This document shows positions 1 through 6,448 of a stretch of 11,243 nt of DNA, in pieces (positions within the stretch are counted from its first letter, which is position 1; every line of letters begins with the position of its first letter). Source of the DNA: an uncultured Clostridia bacterium (lineage in GTDB: Bacteria; Bacillota; Clostridia; TANB77; CAG-508). Made by a program: the position numbers and the translations under genes. The DNA lies in the NCBI GenBank assembly GCA_944386315.1, contig CALXAS010000039.1:1-11243 (forward strand). The letters are read 5' to 3'. Below the pieces are notes generated by a model that saw only the letters and a program-made list of their open reading frames with translations, did no database searches and was not told the DNA's origin.

Positions 1-1794
1 AAAAAAACTGCAACATGGGATTCAACTTCTAAAACTTATCAAGTAAGATTTTATGAATCAGACATCAAACAAGGTACAGATGGCGTAGTTTGTGTAAAAG
101 CGTGGGTAACAAATAAAAGTGGAAAGAAAACCAGCGAAAAATCAATTTATGATTTTGCCTTTGCTGGCAAATCCGATTTAGGAAGCTTTACAGCTAGAAT
201 TGTTCCTAAAAGTAATACAAAATATTGCATAGGTATTAGTGGAAAAAATAATGGAGATGCTTTAAAATTAAAAACAAAAAATACAAGTGATGCTACACAA
301 TTATGGAGATTTGAAAAGAAATCAGATGGATTTTATAGAATTATTAATGTATCTACCGATAAGTCTATTGATGTAAATGGTGGAGGTGGAGCGGATACTG
401 ACGACCGTTTAATGCAATTATGGGGCTACGTATCTACTGCAGACCAAATGCAATTTATGTTACAGTCTTATAATGGAGGCTATAGAATTGTTCCTGTTTT
501 TACAGCAGAAATGAGAGGCATAGATATAGCAGATGGTAAAATGGAAAATAATAGAGCAATAAAATTGTATAAAACCTATGATTCTAAAAATGCAGCACAA
601 ACTTTTCTATTTGAAAAAGTAGCTACGAGTTTGTATTTAAATAAAAATGCAACAAGTATGTATGTAGGAGATAAGGAAACCTTAAATGTAACTATTAATT
701 CAGAGAGAGTTTCCAATTCTTCTGTAACTTGGAAGAGTAGCAATACAGCAGTAGCAACAGTAAGTTCTACAGGAGTTATTACAGCCAAAAGTGTAGGAAA
801 AGCAACCATAACGGCTACCACAAAAGATGGAACCAATATTACTAAAAAATGTAATGTGACCGTACAAAATGTGCCAGTTGTACAAAAAACAGCATCTGTT
901 ATATATTCTACTCACATACAAAACTTAGATTGGCAAAAAGAAGTTTCTAATGGTGCTACATCAGGAACATCTCATAAAGCCTTAAGATTAGAAGGTATAA
1001 AGATTAGATTAAATACAAATTATTCTGGCTCTGTATTATATAGTACTCATGTGCAAAATTTAGGCTGGCAAGACTGGGTATACAATGGAAATGTGTCAGG
1101 AACAGAGCATAAAGCCTTAAGATTAGAGGGAATAAAAATTAAATTAATGGGAGAAATTGCAGACTATTATGATATTTATTACCGTGTACATGTACAAAAT
1201 TTCGGTTGGCTAGATTGGGCAAAAAACGGAGCAGAAGCTGGAAGTGCTGGCTATTCTTATAGACTAGAAGCAATAGAAATTAAACTTGTAAAAAAAGGAT
1301 ATGCAGCACCGGGAACTACCAAAACACCATTTAAGCAAACCTATGTAGCCTATGAGACACATGTTCAAAACATTGGTTGGCAAGGAGTAAAAAGAGATGG
1401 AGATACAGCAGGAACTACTGGTAAATCCTATCGCTTAGAGGGTATAAAAATTACGCTAACTAACCAAAAATATACAGGAGGAATAGAATATCGTACTCAT
1501 GTCCAAAACTTGGGATGGCAAAATTGGGTATCTAATAGGGCAATGTCTGGAACAAGTGGAAAATCCCTTCGCCTAGAAGCAATTCAAATAAAATTAACAG
1601 GTGAAATGGCGAAACATTATGATGTGTATTATCGCGTACATGCACAAAACTTTGGCTGGATGGGCTGGGCAAAAAATGGTCAGTCTGCAGGAACTACAGG
1701 ATATGCTTATAGGTTAGAAGGCATTCAAATTAAACTTGTTGAAAAAGGTGAACGTGCACCTGGAAGTACAGCCAATGCTTTTAGACAAAAATAG
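1..1794 (+). CDS. Cell-surface protein with ricin-type, Big2 and ChW-repeat domains (5' end outside window)
   Basis: The reading frame is open from base 1, so the N-terminus and any signal peptide lie outside the window; the internal ATG at 412 falls inside a domain and is not the start. Visible residues number 597. Residues about 1-60 resemble a GBS/Bsp-like repeat (ending KAWVTNKSGKK). Residues about 63-206 look like a ricin-B-type trefoil (QLWRFEK, YRIINVSTDKSIDV, further QLW and YRIV units). Residues about 207-290 form a bacterial Ig-like Big2 domain (TWKSSNTAVATVS, GVITAKSVGKATITA). Residues about 300-597 hold six ChW repeats with core HVQNxGW...RLEGIKIKL. Such proteins are normally secreted and bind the cell wall, sugars or host ligands; no sortase motif or membrane anchor follows the last repeat. 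Ligand and any upstream catalytic domain are unknown. A strong terminator follows. Domain calls are by motif recognition; the ChW call is the surest and the first segment the weakest. Confidence 0.9.
   Translation, partial: KKTATWDSTSKTYQVRFYESDIKQGTDGVVCVKAWVTNKSGKKTSEKSIYDFAFAGKSDLGSFTARIVPKSNTKYCIGISGKNNGDALKLKTKNTSDATQLWRFEKKSDGFYRIINVSTDKSIDVNGGGGADTDDRLMQLWGYVSTADQMQFMLQSYNGGYRIVPVFTAEMRGIDIADGKMENNRAIKLYKTYDSKNAAQTFLFEKVATSLYLNKNATSMYVGDKETLNVTINSERVSNSSVTWKSSNTAVATVSSTGVITAKSVGKATITATTKDGTNITKKCNVTVQNVPVVQKTASVIYSTHIQNLDWQKEVSNGATSGTSHKALRLEGIKIRLNTNYSGSVLYSTHVQNLGWQDWVYNGNVSGTEHKALRLEGIKIKLMGEIADYYDIYYRVHVQNFGWLDWAKNGAEAGSAGYSYRLEAIEIKLVKKGYAAPGTTKTPFKQTYVAYETHVQNIGWQGVKRDGDTAGTTGKSYRLEGIKITLTNQKYTGGIEYRTHVQNLGWQNWVSNRAMSGTSGKSLRLEAIQIKLTGEMAKHYDVYYRVHAQNFGWMGWAKNGQSAGTTGYAYRLEGIQIKLVEKGERAPGSTANAFRQK
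898..1791 (+). repeat. Six ChW repeats organised as a duplicated three-repeat block
   Basis: Repeats begin near 898, 1033, 1174, 1345, 1483 and 1624. Repeat 1 pairs best with 4, 2 with 5 and 3 with 6. Repeats 2 and 5 share a tail with GE(I/M)A..YD, and repeats 3 and 6 both begin YYRVHxQNFGW and end with KGxxAPGxT...F+Q. The unit that duplicated was therefore a triad of about 445 bases. The DNA copies have diverged at many synonymous positions, so the duplication is old. In repeats 1 and 4 the tryptophan of the second hydrophobic position is replaced (QKEV, QGVK), unlike QDWV, LDWA, QNWV and MGWA in the others. Confidence 0.88.
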
Positions 1795-1814
1795 AAGAAA
1801 TCAAATCATTTATC

Positions 1815-1858
1815 ATAAACTTTTTCATAATACAAAAATATGAAAAAGTTTATTTTTT
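1815..1858 (+). terminator. Rho-independent terminator of the ChW protein gene
   Basis: A perfect 15-bp stem (ATAAACTTTTTCATA at 1815-1829 with its complement at 1839-1853) and a 9-base loop are followed by a T-run at 1853-1858. It lies 21 bases after the stop codon. The stem is AT-rich, as expected in this genome. A second small hairpin, TTGGC-ATATGA-GCCAA, follows at 1857-1872. Confidence 0.85.
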
Positions 1859-1870
1859 GGCATATGAGCC

Positions 1871-1892
1871 AATTTGTATGCAAAATTATAGA
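1871..1892 (+). pseudogene. 22-base relic of the peroxiredoxin coding sequence
   Basis: Bases 1871-1892 are identical over 22 positions to 2113-2134, which encode the ICMQNYR segment (residues 29-35) of the peroxiredoxin downstream. The match begins exactly where copy 1 of the terminator/hairpin repeat ends. This is what a tandem duplication of the leader plus gene start would leave after an internal deletion of about 97 bases had removed the ribosome-binding site and first codons. No coding potential remains. An exact match of this length by chance is very unlikely even in AT-rich DNA. Confidence 0.55.
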
Positions 1893-1956
1893 AATTTATT
1901 TGAACTATGAATAACTTTTTTGCAACATATAAACAATAAATCTAGTAACATAAAGC

Positions 1957-2003
1957 AAACTTTTTTCATAAGATATACAAAAATGAAAAAAGTTTATTTT
2001 TTT
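1957..2003 (+). terminator. Terminator-like hairpin directly upstream of the peroxiredoxin RBS (possible attenuator)
   Basis: A 13-bp stem (AAACTTTTTTCAT at 1957-1969 with ATGAAAAAAGTTT at 1983-1995) is followed by seven T residues at 1997-2003, then the 5-bp hairpin TTGGC/GCCAA at 2002-2017 and AGGAGG at 2019-2024. There is no room for a promoter between this hairpin and the start codon, so any transcript reaching the peroxiredoxin gene must cross it. The only upstream promoter candidate is weak: TTGAAC at 1900-1905 with a poor -10 (CAACAT at 1923-1928). Whether this acts as a regulated attenuator or is just a duplicated terminator that transcription leaks through cannot be told from sequence. 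Confidence 0.6.
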
Positions 2004-2029
2004 GGCATATAAGCCAATAGGAGGTTTTT

Positions 2030-2740
2030 ATGGATTATGAAATTATGATGAATGGGAATGTAAAAATAGGAATGTATGCTCCTGATTTTGAAGCAGAGAC
2101 TACTATGGGAAAAATTTGTATGCAAAATTATAGAGGAAAATGGGTAGTGCTATTTTCACATCCAGGAGATTTTACCCCCGTATGTACAACAGAAATCATT
2201 GCATTTAGTAAAGCAAATACATACTTTGAAAAAATGAATACTTGCCTAATAGGGCTTAGTGTAGATAGTAATGCCTCACACTTAGCATGGCTATACGATA
2301 TCTACTGCAGGACAGGGGTAAGAGTGCCATTCCCAATTATTGCGGATAGAAATGGGCAAATTGCAAGAAAGTATGGAATGATTTCTAATGATGTTAGCAA
2401 TACAGAAACAGTAAGAAACGTATTTATTATAGATGATAAAGGAATTGTAAGAGCTATTTTGGTTTACCCGATGAATATAGGAAGATGCATTCCAGAAATA
2501 TTAAGAATCATAGAAGCATTGCAAACAGCAGGTACAAATCATGCTTCTACACCAGCTAACTGGGTACCTTGTGAGCCAATTATTCTTGCTCCTCCGCAAA
2601 CTTTTACAGAGTTACAAGCAAGAAATGAACAAATTAGAAAAGAAAGAAATGGAATGAATTGGTATTTGAGTTTTCAAAATCCGGCAAAATGTATCAATAG
2701 CAGTACAGGGGAAGAATGCAAAAGGATAGAGGAACCATAA
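2030..2740 (+). CDS. Peroxiredoxin, 1-Cys/Prx6-type (AhpC/TSA family)
   Basis: A cytosolic thiol peroxidase predicted to reduce H2O2, organic hydroperoxides or peroxynitrite. The 236-residue length fits the Prx6 class. It starts at ATG 2030, 5 bases after AGGAGG. Residues 14-38 form the usual N-terminal strand region (GMYAPDFEAETT). The active-site motif HPGDFTPVCTTE places the peroxidatic cysteine at C52 with T49 and P45; R129 is the likely conserved active-site arginine. The C-terminal extension with ANWVPCEPII and NGMNWYLSF (residues 176-215) is characteristic of Prx6-type enzymes of archaea and anaerobic bacteria. Many of those have a cysteine after WYL as resolving partner; here it is S214, but C221 and C230 lie in the tail and C181 nearby. 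No dedicated reductase gene adjoins. It is a single-gene unit with its own terminator and an unusual terminator-like leader. Confidence 0.93.
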   Translation: MDYEIMMNGNVKIGMYAPDFEAETTMGKICMQNYRGKWVVLFSHPGDFTPVCTTEIIAFSKANTYFEKMNTCLIGLSVDSNASHLAWLYDIYCRTGVRVPFPIIADRNGQIARKYGMISNDVSNTETVRNVFIIDDKGIVRAILVYPMNIGRCIPEILRIIEALQTAGTNHASTPANWVPCEPIILAPPQTFTELQARNEQIRKERNGMNWYLSFQNPAKCINSSTGEECKRIEEP

Positions 2741-2746
2741 ACAATC

Positions 2747-2792
2747 AAAAATAAGAACTTAAATTTTTAAAATAATTTAGGTTCTTATTTTT
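2747..2792 (+). terminator. Rho-independent terminator of the peroxiredoxin gene
   Basis: Arms 2747-2765 and 2774-2792 form a 19-bp stem with one G-T wobble and an 8-base loop. Because the stem runs A5 to T5, it could work in either direction. It begins 6 bases after the stop codon. Confidence 0.85.
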
Positions 2793-2837
2793 ATGAAAAA
2801 CTTGTATATGATCAAGGAAATTAGAAGAAATATGTTC

Positions 2838-2866
2838 TTGAATTACAACTCCCTTTCGTATATAAT
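2838..2866 (+). promoter_or_regulatory. Sigma-A promoter for the DnaB-like gene
   Basis: The -35 is TTGAAT at 2838-2843, the spacer is exactly 17 bases, and the -10 is a perfect TATAAT at 2861-2866. The predicted start of transcription near 2873 gives a leader of about 20 bases, with the ribosome-binding site AAGGAG at 2881-2886 before ATG 2893. Confidence 0.82.
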
Positions 2867-2892
2867 AAAGAAAAACGAAAAAGGAGAAAATT

Positions 2893-4617
2893 ATGGGAAG
2901 AGAAAATATCGATAAAATATACGAACTATTAGATAATATGCCAGTAACAAAAGAAAATAAAGACCTTATTCAAGAAGTAAAGAACTGTTTAGAAGATGGA
3001 GATTTTTCTGGTGCATTAGAAAAGCTAAAAATAGTATCAGAAATGAATAAAATTAGGAGAAGTATGCAACAAGCAAAGGAGCAAGATGAAGATATTTATC
3101 CGGAAGAACTAAGAAATATAGAATTAGAACATAGCTATGTAGGCATGCTACTCGCTGACCCTAAACTGATTGTAAAATATTATTTCACACATGACGAAGC
3201 TTATTTTGAGGATCCAGAGGCATTAAATATTTATAAGAGTGTTTTATTTACAGAAGGACAAGCTTATGCCTCTGAAGTTGCTAAGAAAGATTTTAACTTT
3301 GCAAAAGATTCGGAAAAAGTATATCAGCTAAAGAGCAAATGGAAAGAAGAAGCAATAGGAAAACAAGAAAACATGGAAAAAATCTATGTAGAATTGAAAA
3401 AACTATTTATCCTTAGAAAAGCTTTTTTAGAAGTTCCTATTCAAGAAGTACAAGAAAGAATCATAGAAATTACAAGCTATGAGCTTTATGACCAAATGTC
3501 TATAGAAGAAGTACAAAGTGCCATCCATCAAGTAAATGATACAGGAAAGTTTAAAAGAGCTATTTTAAATCAAAACTTAACCGAATTTTTGGAGTTAGGA
3601 GATAATAATTTAACCAATGGATTAACACTTCCTTTCCCAATTTTATCTAGTGTATTTAAAGGAATTAGAAAAGGAGAGACTATGGCATTTGCTATGCCTT
3701 CTAACTCAGGAAAGAGTAGATTTACCATAAATTTAGCGGCTTACACTTCTTTAGTGCATAAAAAGAAAGTATTAATTATATCGAACGAGATGTCAGAAGA
3801 GAAAATGAGACTTTGCCTTATCACTACTATTTTGAATCATCCAGAAATTCAAAAATTACATGGGCAAGTGTTAAGAAAAACAGAAGGGGAATTATTAGAA
3901 TTTAAATTTAGACCAGATGAAGGACAAAAAGTAGAAGTAGACGAAGACGGATTTGTTTTAAAGAAGGAAAAAGAAACGCAGAAAGATTTTGTGAAAAGAT
4001 TAGAAAAGGTATCTACAGAATTTAGAAAAACGATAGAAGCAACTAATTGGGCGAACAAAGAAATAAAAAATTCTATGTATTTCATTAATATTACCGACCA
4101 TACTAATGATGAACTGAAGAAGGTAATTATGAATTATTATTATAAAGAGAAGATAGAATATGTATTTTATGATACTTTAAAGACAGATACAGCTAATATT
4201 GGTAATGGAGAAGAACTAAAAAAGACGGCTACTATTCTTTCTAATTTAGCACAAAACTTTGATTTATATATTTGTTCTACTTTACAGCTAGCAGAAAGTA
4301 ACACACTTCCTGTCAACTTAAATGTAAATGACCTAGCAGTTAGTAGAACGGTAAAAGAAGTATTAGATACGCTATGTTTAATCAAACAAATAAATAGAGA
4401 TAATCTGCAAGATTATGAGTACTCTTTGGAAGAAGTGGATACAAAATTTTTTGATTTAAAAAAATATGAGGACCCAGATGTGAGATATTATGCCTGTGTG
4501 GTAGATAAAAATAGGGCAGGAGCAAAACCAACTGTATTATTCCGTTTAAATTTAGCCTATAATGAATGGGAGGAACTAGGTTATTTGAGATTAAAGCAGA
4601 ACAAGAAAAATAGTTAA
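2893..4617 (+). CDS. DnaB-family helicase-like RecA/SF4 ATPase
   Basis: A 574-residue protein with a DnaB-like layout. Residues about 73-120 (IELEHSYVGMLLADP...YFEDPEALNIYKSV) resemble the DnaB N-terminal helical domain. The RecA-type core begins near residue 250. Walker A is MPSNSGKS at 268-275 with a non-glycine first position, as in DnaB. The next strand reads VLIISNEMSEEKM, corresponding to the DnaB SLEMS motif. The Walker B-like strand is EYVFYDTLK with D427. STLQLAE corresponds to the DnaB SQL motif, and KNRAGAK (539-545) to the KNRxG arginine-finger motif. About 100 charged residues sit between the NEMSEEKM and Walker B strands, longer than usual in DnaB. It is probably a hexameric DNA translocase or helicase. 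It is larger than a housekeeping DnaB and has neither primase nor loader beside it, so it is more likely an accessory protein. It has its own promoter and terminator, so it is transcribed separately from the IbrAB-like genes that follow. Confidence 0.8.
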   Translation: MGRENIDKIYELLDNMPVTKENKDLIQEVKNCLEDGDFSGALEKLKIVSEMNKIRRSMQQAKEQDEDIYPEELRNIELEHSYVGMLLADPKLIVKYYFTHDEAYFEDPEALNIYKSVLFTEGQAYASEVAKKDFNFAKDSEKVYQLKSKWKEEAIGKQENMEKIYVELKKLFILRKAFLEVPIQEVQERIIEITSYELYDQMSIEEVQSAIHQVNDTGKFKRAILNQNLTEFLELGDNNLTNGLTLPFPILSSVFKGIRKGETMAFAMPSNSGKSRFTINLAAYTSLVHKKKVLIISNEMSEEKMRLCLITTILNHPEIQKLHGQVLRKTEGELLEFKFRPDEGQKVEVDEDGFVLKKEKETQKDFVKRLEKVSTEFRKTIEATNWANKEIKNSMYFINITDHTNDELKKVIMNYYYKEKIEYVFYDTLKTDTANIGNGEELKKTATILSNLAQNFDLYICSTLQLAESNTLPVNLNVNDLAVSRTVKEVLDTLCLIKQINRDNLQDYEYSLEEVDTKFFDLKKYEDPDVRYYACVVDKNRAGAKPTVLFRLNLAYNEWEELGYLRLKQNKKNS

Positions 4618-4624
4618 GCAAAAG

Positions 4625-4654
4625 TATCCTACAAATTAGTAGGATATTTTTTTT
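4625..4654 (+). terminator. Rho-independent terminator of the DnaB-like gene
   Basis: TATCCTAC (4625-4632) pairs with GTAGGATA (4639-4646) around a 6-base loop, followed by eight T residues at 4647-4654. It begins 7 bases after the stop codon. Confidence 0.88.
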
Positions 4655-4706
4655 GACAAAAAAATACAATTATTTTTAAATTTTAACCAACATTTTAAAA
4701 ATTTTA

Positions 4707-4715
4707 TGATATAAT
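4707..4715 (+). promoter_or_regulatory. Extended -10 promoter for the IbrAB-like operon
   Basis: TGATATAAT is a perfect TATAAT (4710-4715) with an upstream TGn extension, which often compensates for a poor -35. The best-placed -35 is weak (CCAACA at 4687-4692, 17-base spacer). The predicted transcript would start near 4722 and reach the AAAGGAGG ribosome-binding site at 4741. It lies downstream of the helicase terminator, so the following genes form an independent unit. Confidence 0.65.
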
Positions 4716-4754
4716 ACAAAACAGATAGGAAAAATTCACTAAAGGAGGAAAAAA

Positions 4755-6089
4755 TTGGCGAAAAAGTACTTAGATAAAGATGTTTTGCAAGCTACTATTG
4801 AAAGGTTAGAAGTTATATTTGACAATTTTGAGAATATCTACTTTAGCGTAAGTGGAGGAAAAGATAGTTCTGTAATGGTACAAATTGCTAATATGATAGC
4901 GAAGCAAAAAAATAAACAATATGATGTATTGTATATTGATTTAGAAGCACAATATAAAAGAACGATTGATCATATAGAAGAACTAAAACAATTATCACAA
5001 ATTAGAGATTTTTACCATATTTGTTTGCCAATGGCACTACGTAATGCTGTTTCAGTTTTGCAACCGAAGTGGATTTGCTGGGAGGAAGAGAGCAGAGATT
5101 TATGGGTAAGACCAATGCCAGCAGATGTTATTAATATCCATAATGCTCCTTTTGACTGGTTTAAAAAAGGAGAAGAGTTTGAAGAATTTATTGTACAATT
5201 TGCAGAATGGTATCAACAAAAATATAATACAAAAGTGGCATGTGGTATAGGAATACGAACAGATGAGAGTTTGAATCGATTTAGAACAATTGCCTTTCAA
5301 GAAAAGAAAATTAGATTTCAAGATTATAATTGGACTACCCAAATTAAAGTAAATGATAAACATATTAATGTCTATAATTTTTATCCTATTTATGACTGGA
5401 AAGTAGACGATATTTGGGGAGCTGTTAGTAGGTTAGATTTAAAGTACAATGAAATATATGAACTGATGTATAAAAACGGAATGAGTATCTATGAACAGCG
5501 TCTTTGTCAGCCATATGGAGATGACCAAAAAAATGGACTAAATCAGTTTAAAGCATTAGAATATGATACATGGAGCAAAGTTTTAAATAGAGTAAATGGA
5601 GTAAATTTTGGAAATATCTATTGCAAAACAACAGCTTTAGGAAACATAAAATCTAGCAAGCCTGTATTTATGTCATGGCAAGAATATACCGTATTCTTAT
5701 TAGAGAGTATAGGTATTTACAATCGAGATTTGATGATGCATTATTATCGAAAGATAAAAAAATTTATGATATGGCATAAAAATAAATATGGCGTAGACAT
5801 TAATGATATTCCAGAAACAGCAGAAAACAAACTCGAAAACCAAAAAAAGGCGATTTCATGGAGACGTATTGCAAGAGCAATCGAAAAAAATGATTTTTAT
5901 TTAAAACGACTTTCTTTTGGACAAACAAAGACCGATGATGAAGAATTAATGCGTTTAATTCACAAGTGGGATAATTTATTGTCAAAGGATACGAAAACAG
6001 ACGATAAACATCTGCAAGAAGTGATTCAGTCAGAAGAATTTTTAAAAGAAAAGGTAGGGGTAAGAGAATATGGTAACGAAAATGAATAA
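4755..6089 (+). CDS. IbrA-like PAPS-reductase-family PP-loop protein (DUF3440 type)
   Basis: A 444-residue cytosolic protein. The start is TTG at 4755, 6 bases after AAAGGAGG (4741-4748); no ATG in frame fits as well. The PP-loop SGGKDS at residues 33-38 binds ATP in this family (ATP-pyrophosphatase/PAPS reductase fold). Other family blocks visible are IDLEAQYKRTI (61-71), WICWEEE, WVRPMP, GIRTDESLNRFRTIA (from 166), YPIYDWKVDDIW, RLCQPYGDDQ (249-258) and SWRRI with LSFGQT near the C-terminus. These match the IbrA/DUF3440 branch and not the sulfate-assimilating CysH: the catalytic C-terminal ECGxH of CysH is absent and no cys genes are nearby. In E. coli, IbrA acts with IbrB to activate eib genes on prophages; its reaction is not established. 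The downstream IbrB-like gene in the same operon supports the call. DndC, the DNA phosphorothioation protein, is a more distant relative, so a nucleic-acid substrate is conceivable but unproven. Confidence 0.9.
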   Translation: MAKKYLDKDVLQATIERLEVIFDNFENIYFSVSGGKDSSVMVQIANMIAKQKNKQYDVLYIDLEAQYKRTIDHIEELKQLSQIRDFYHICLPMALRNAVSVLQPKWICWEEESRDLWVRPMPADVINIHNAPFDWFKKGEEFEEFIVQFAEWYQQKYNTKVACGIGIRTDESLNRFRTIAFQEKKIRFQDYNWTTQIKVNDKHINVYNFYPIYDWKVDDIWGAVSRLDLKYNEIYELMYKNGMSIYEQRLCQPYGDDQKNGLNQFKALEYDTWSKVLNRVNGVNFGNIYCKTTALGNIKSSKPVFMSWQEYTVFLLESIGIYNRDLMMHYYRKIKKFMIWHKNKYGVDINDIPETAENKLENQKKAISWRRIARAIEKNDFYLKRLSFGQTKTDDEELMRLIHKWDNLLSKDTKTDDKHLQEVIQSEEFLKEKVGVREYGNENE

Positions 6090-6444
6090 TAAATATAAAA
6101 GTTTTTATCAATATATGGGAAAAATGTTTGGTTCAAGAGTAATTGAAAAACAAACGAATGATAGAATTTATGATGATAATGATAAAGACTGGTATATGGT
6201 TATAGAAGATGACAAAGTGCAAGCTTTCGTTTCTGTCAATAGTAAAAATGTTATTAAAAACTTGTATACAGTAAAGAAAGAATATTTATCAGAAATTCTT
6301 AGATATATTAGAATGGAGAGAAATATTGCACCAAGCGTTGTTACGAATATCTATGTAGACTTATATAAAAGATCCGGTTTTAAAATTGAGGAAGAAGAAA
6401 AATTAAAGAATTTTGTAATAGTGTCTTACCAGAAGGAGGCGTAA
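6070..6444 (+). CDS. Small GNAT-fold-like protein between the IbrA- and IbrB-like genes
   Basis: A 124-residue protein of uncertain function. The C-terminal half (KNLYTVKKEYLSEILRYI, then IYVDLYKRSGFKIEEE and a final strand FVIVSYQK) has the look of a GNAT acetyltransferase: a loop-helix region followed by the typical LYxxxGF element. However, the acetyl-CoA-binding Q/RxxGxG/A motif is not visible, so it may be a degenerate or non-catalytic GNAT-fold protein. The start could be ATG 6070, about 9 bases after AGGTAGGGG, overlapping the upstream gene by 20 bases, or ATG 6082, overlapping by 8. The first has the better ribosome-binding site. The overlap, and a 4-base gap to the next gene, indicate translational coupling and stoichiometric production with both neighbours. 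It is strongly lysine- and acid-rich and has no signal peptide or membrane segment. Confidence 0.72.
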   Translation: MVTKMNNKYKSFYQYMGKMFGSRVIEKQTNDRIYDDNDKDWYMVIEDDKVQAFVSVNSKNVIKNLYTVKKEYLSEILRYIRMERNIAPSVVTNIYVDLYKRSGFKIEEEEKLKNFVIVSYQKEA

Positions 6445-6448
6445 AAAA

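Larger units (their letters stand above)
1817..2018 (+). repeat. Direct repeat of a terminator plus TTGGC/GCCAA hairpin element
   Basis: The segment 1817-1873 recurs at 1957-2018 with only small differences. Both copies have an AAAC-T(n)-CAT stem, a loop containing ATACAAAAA, the complementary arm, AT(6-7), then TTGGCATATxAGCCAAT. Copy 1 ends the upstream gene. Copy 2 sits directly against the ribosome-binding site of the peroxiredoxin gene. The 84 bases between them contain no gene; the only recognisable content is the 22-base match to the peroxiredoxin gene at 1871-1892. Confidence 0.8.

Noticed and set aside
700..921. Antisense reading frames inside the surface-protein, helicase, IbrA-like and glycosyltransferase genes
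   Set aside because: They lie wholly or almost wholly opposite well-supported genes, lack ribosome-binding sites and have low-complexity translations resembling no known family.
898..1791. Regularly spaced repeats that could suggest a CRISPR array
   Set aside because: The repeats are about 140 bases long, diverged and in frame; they encode ChW protein repeats, not identical short repeats with unique spacers.
4653..4658. A perfect TTGACA box at the end of the helicase terminator T-run
   Set aside because: No acceptable -10 lies 16-18 bases downstream, and the clear TATAAT at 4710 is far too distant. The box arises from the T-run meeting GACA.
4755..6089. Assimilatory PAPS/APS reductase (CysH)
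   Set aside because: The PP-loop is shared, but the C-terminal catalytic cysteine motif of CysH is absent, the protein is much longer, and no sulfate-assimilation genes are nearby. The family blocks fit DUF3440/IbrA.
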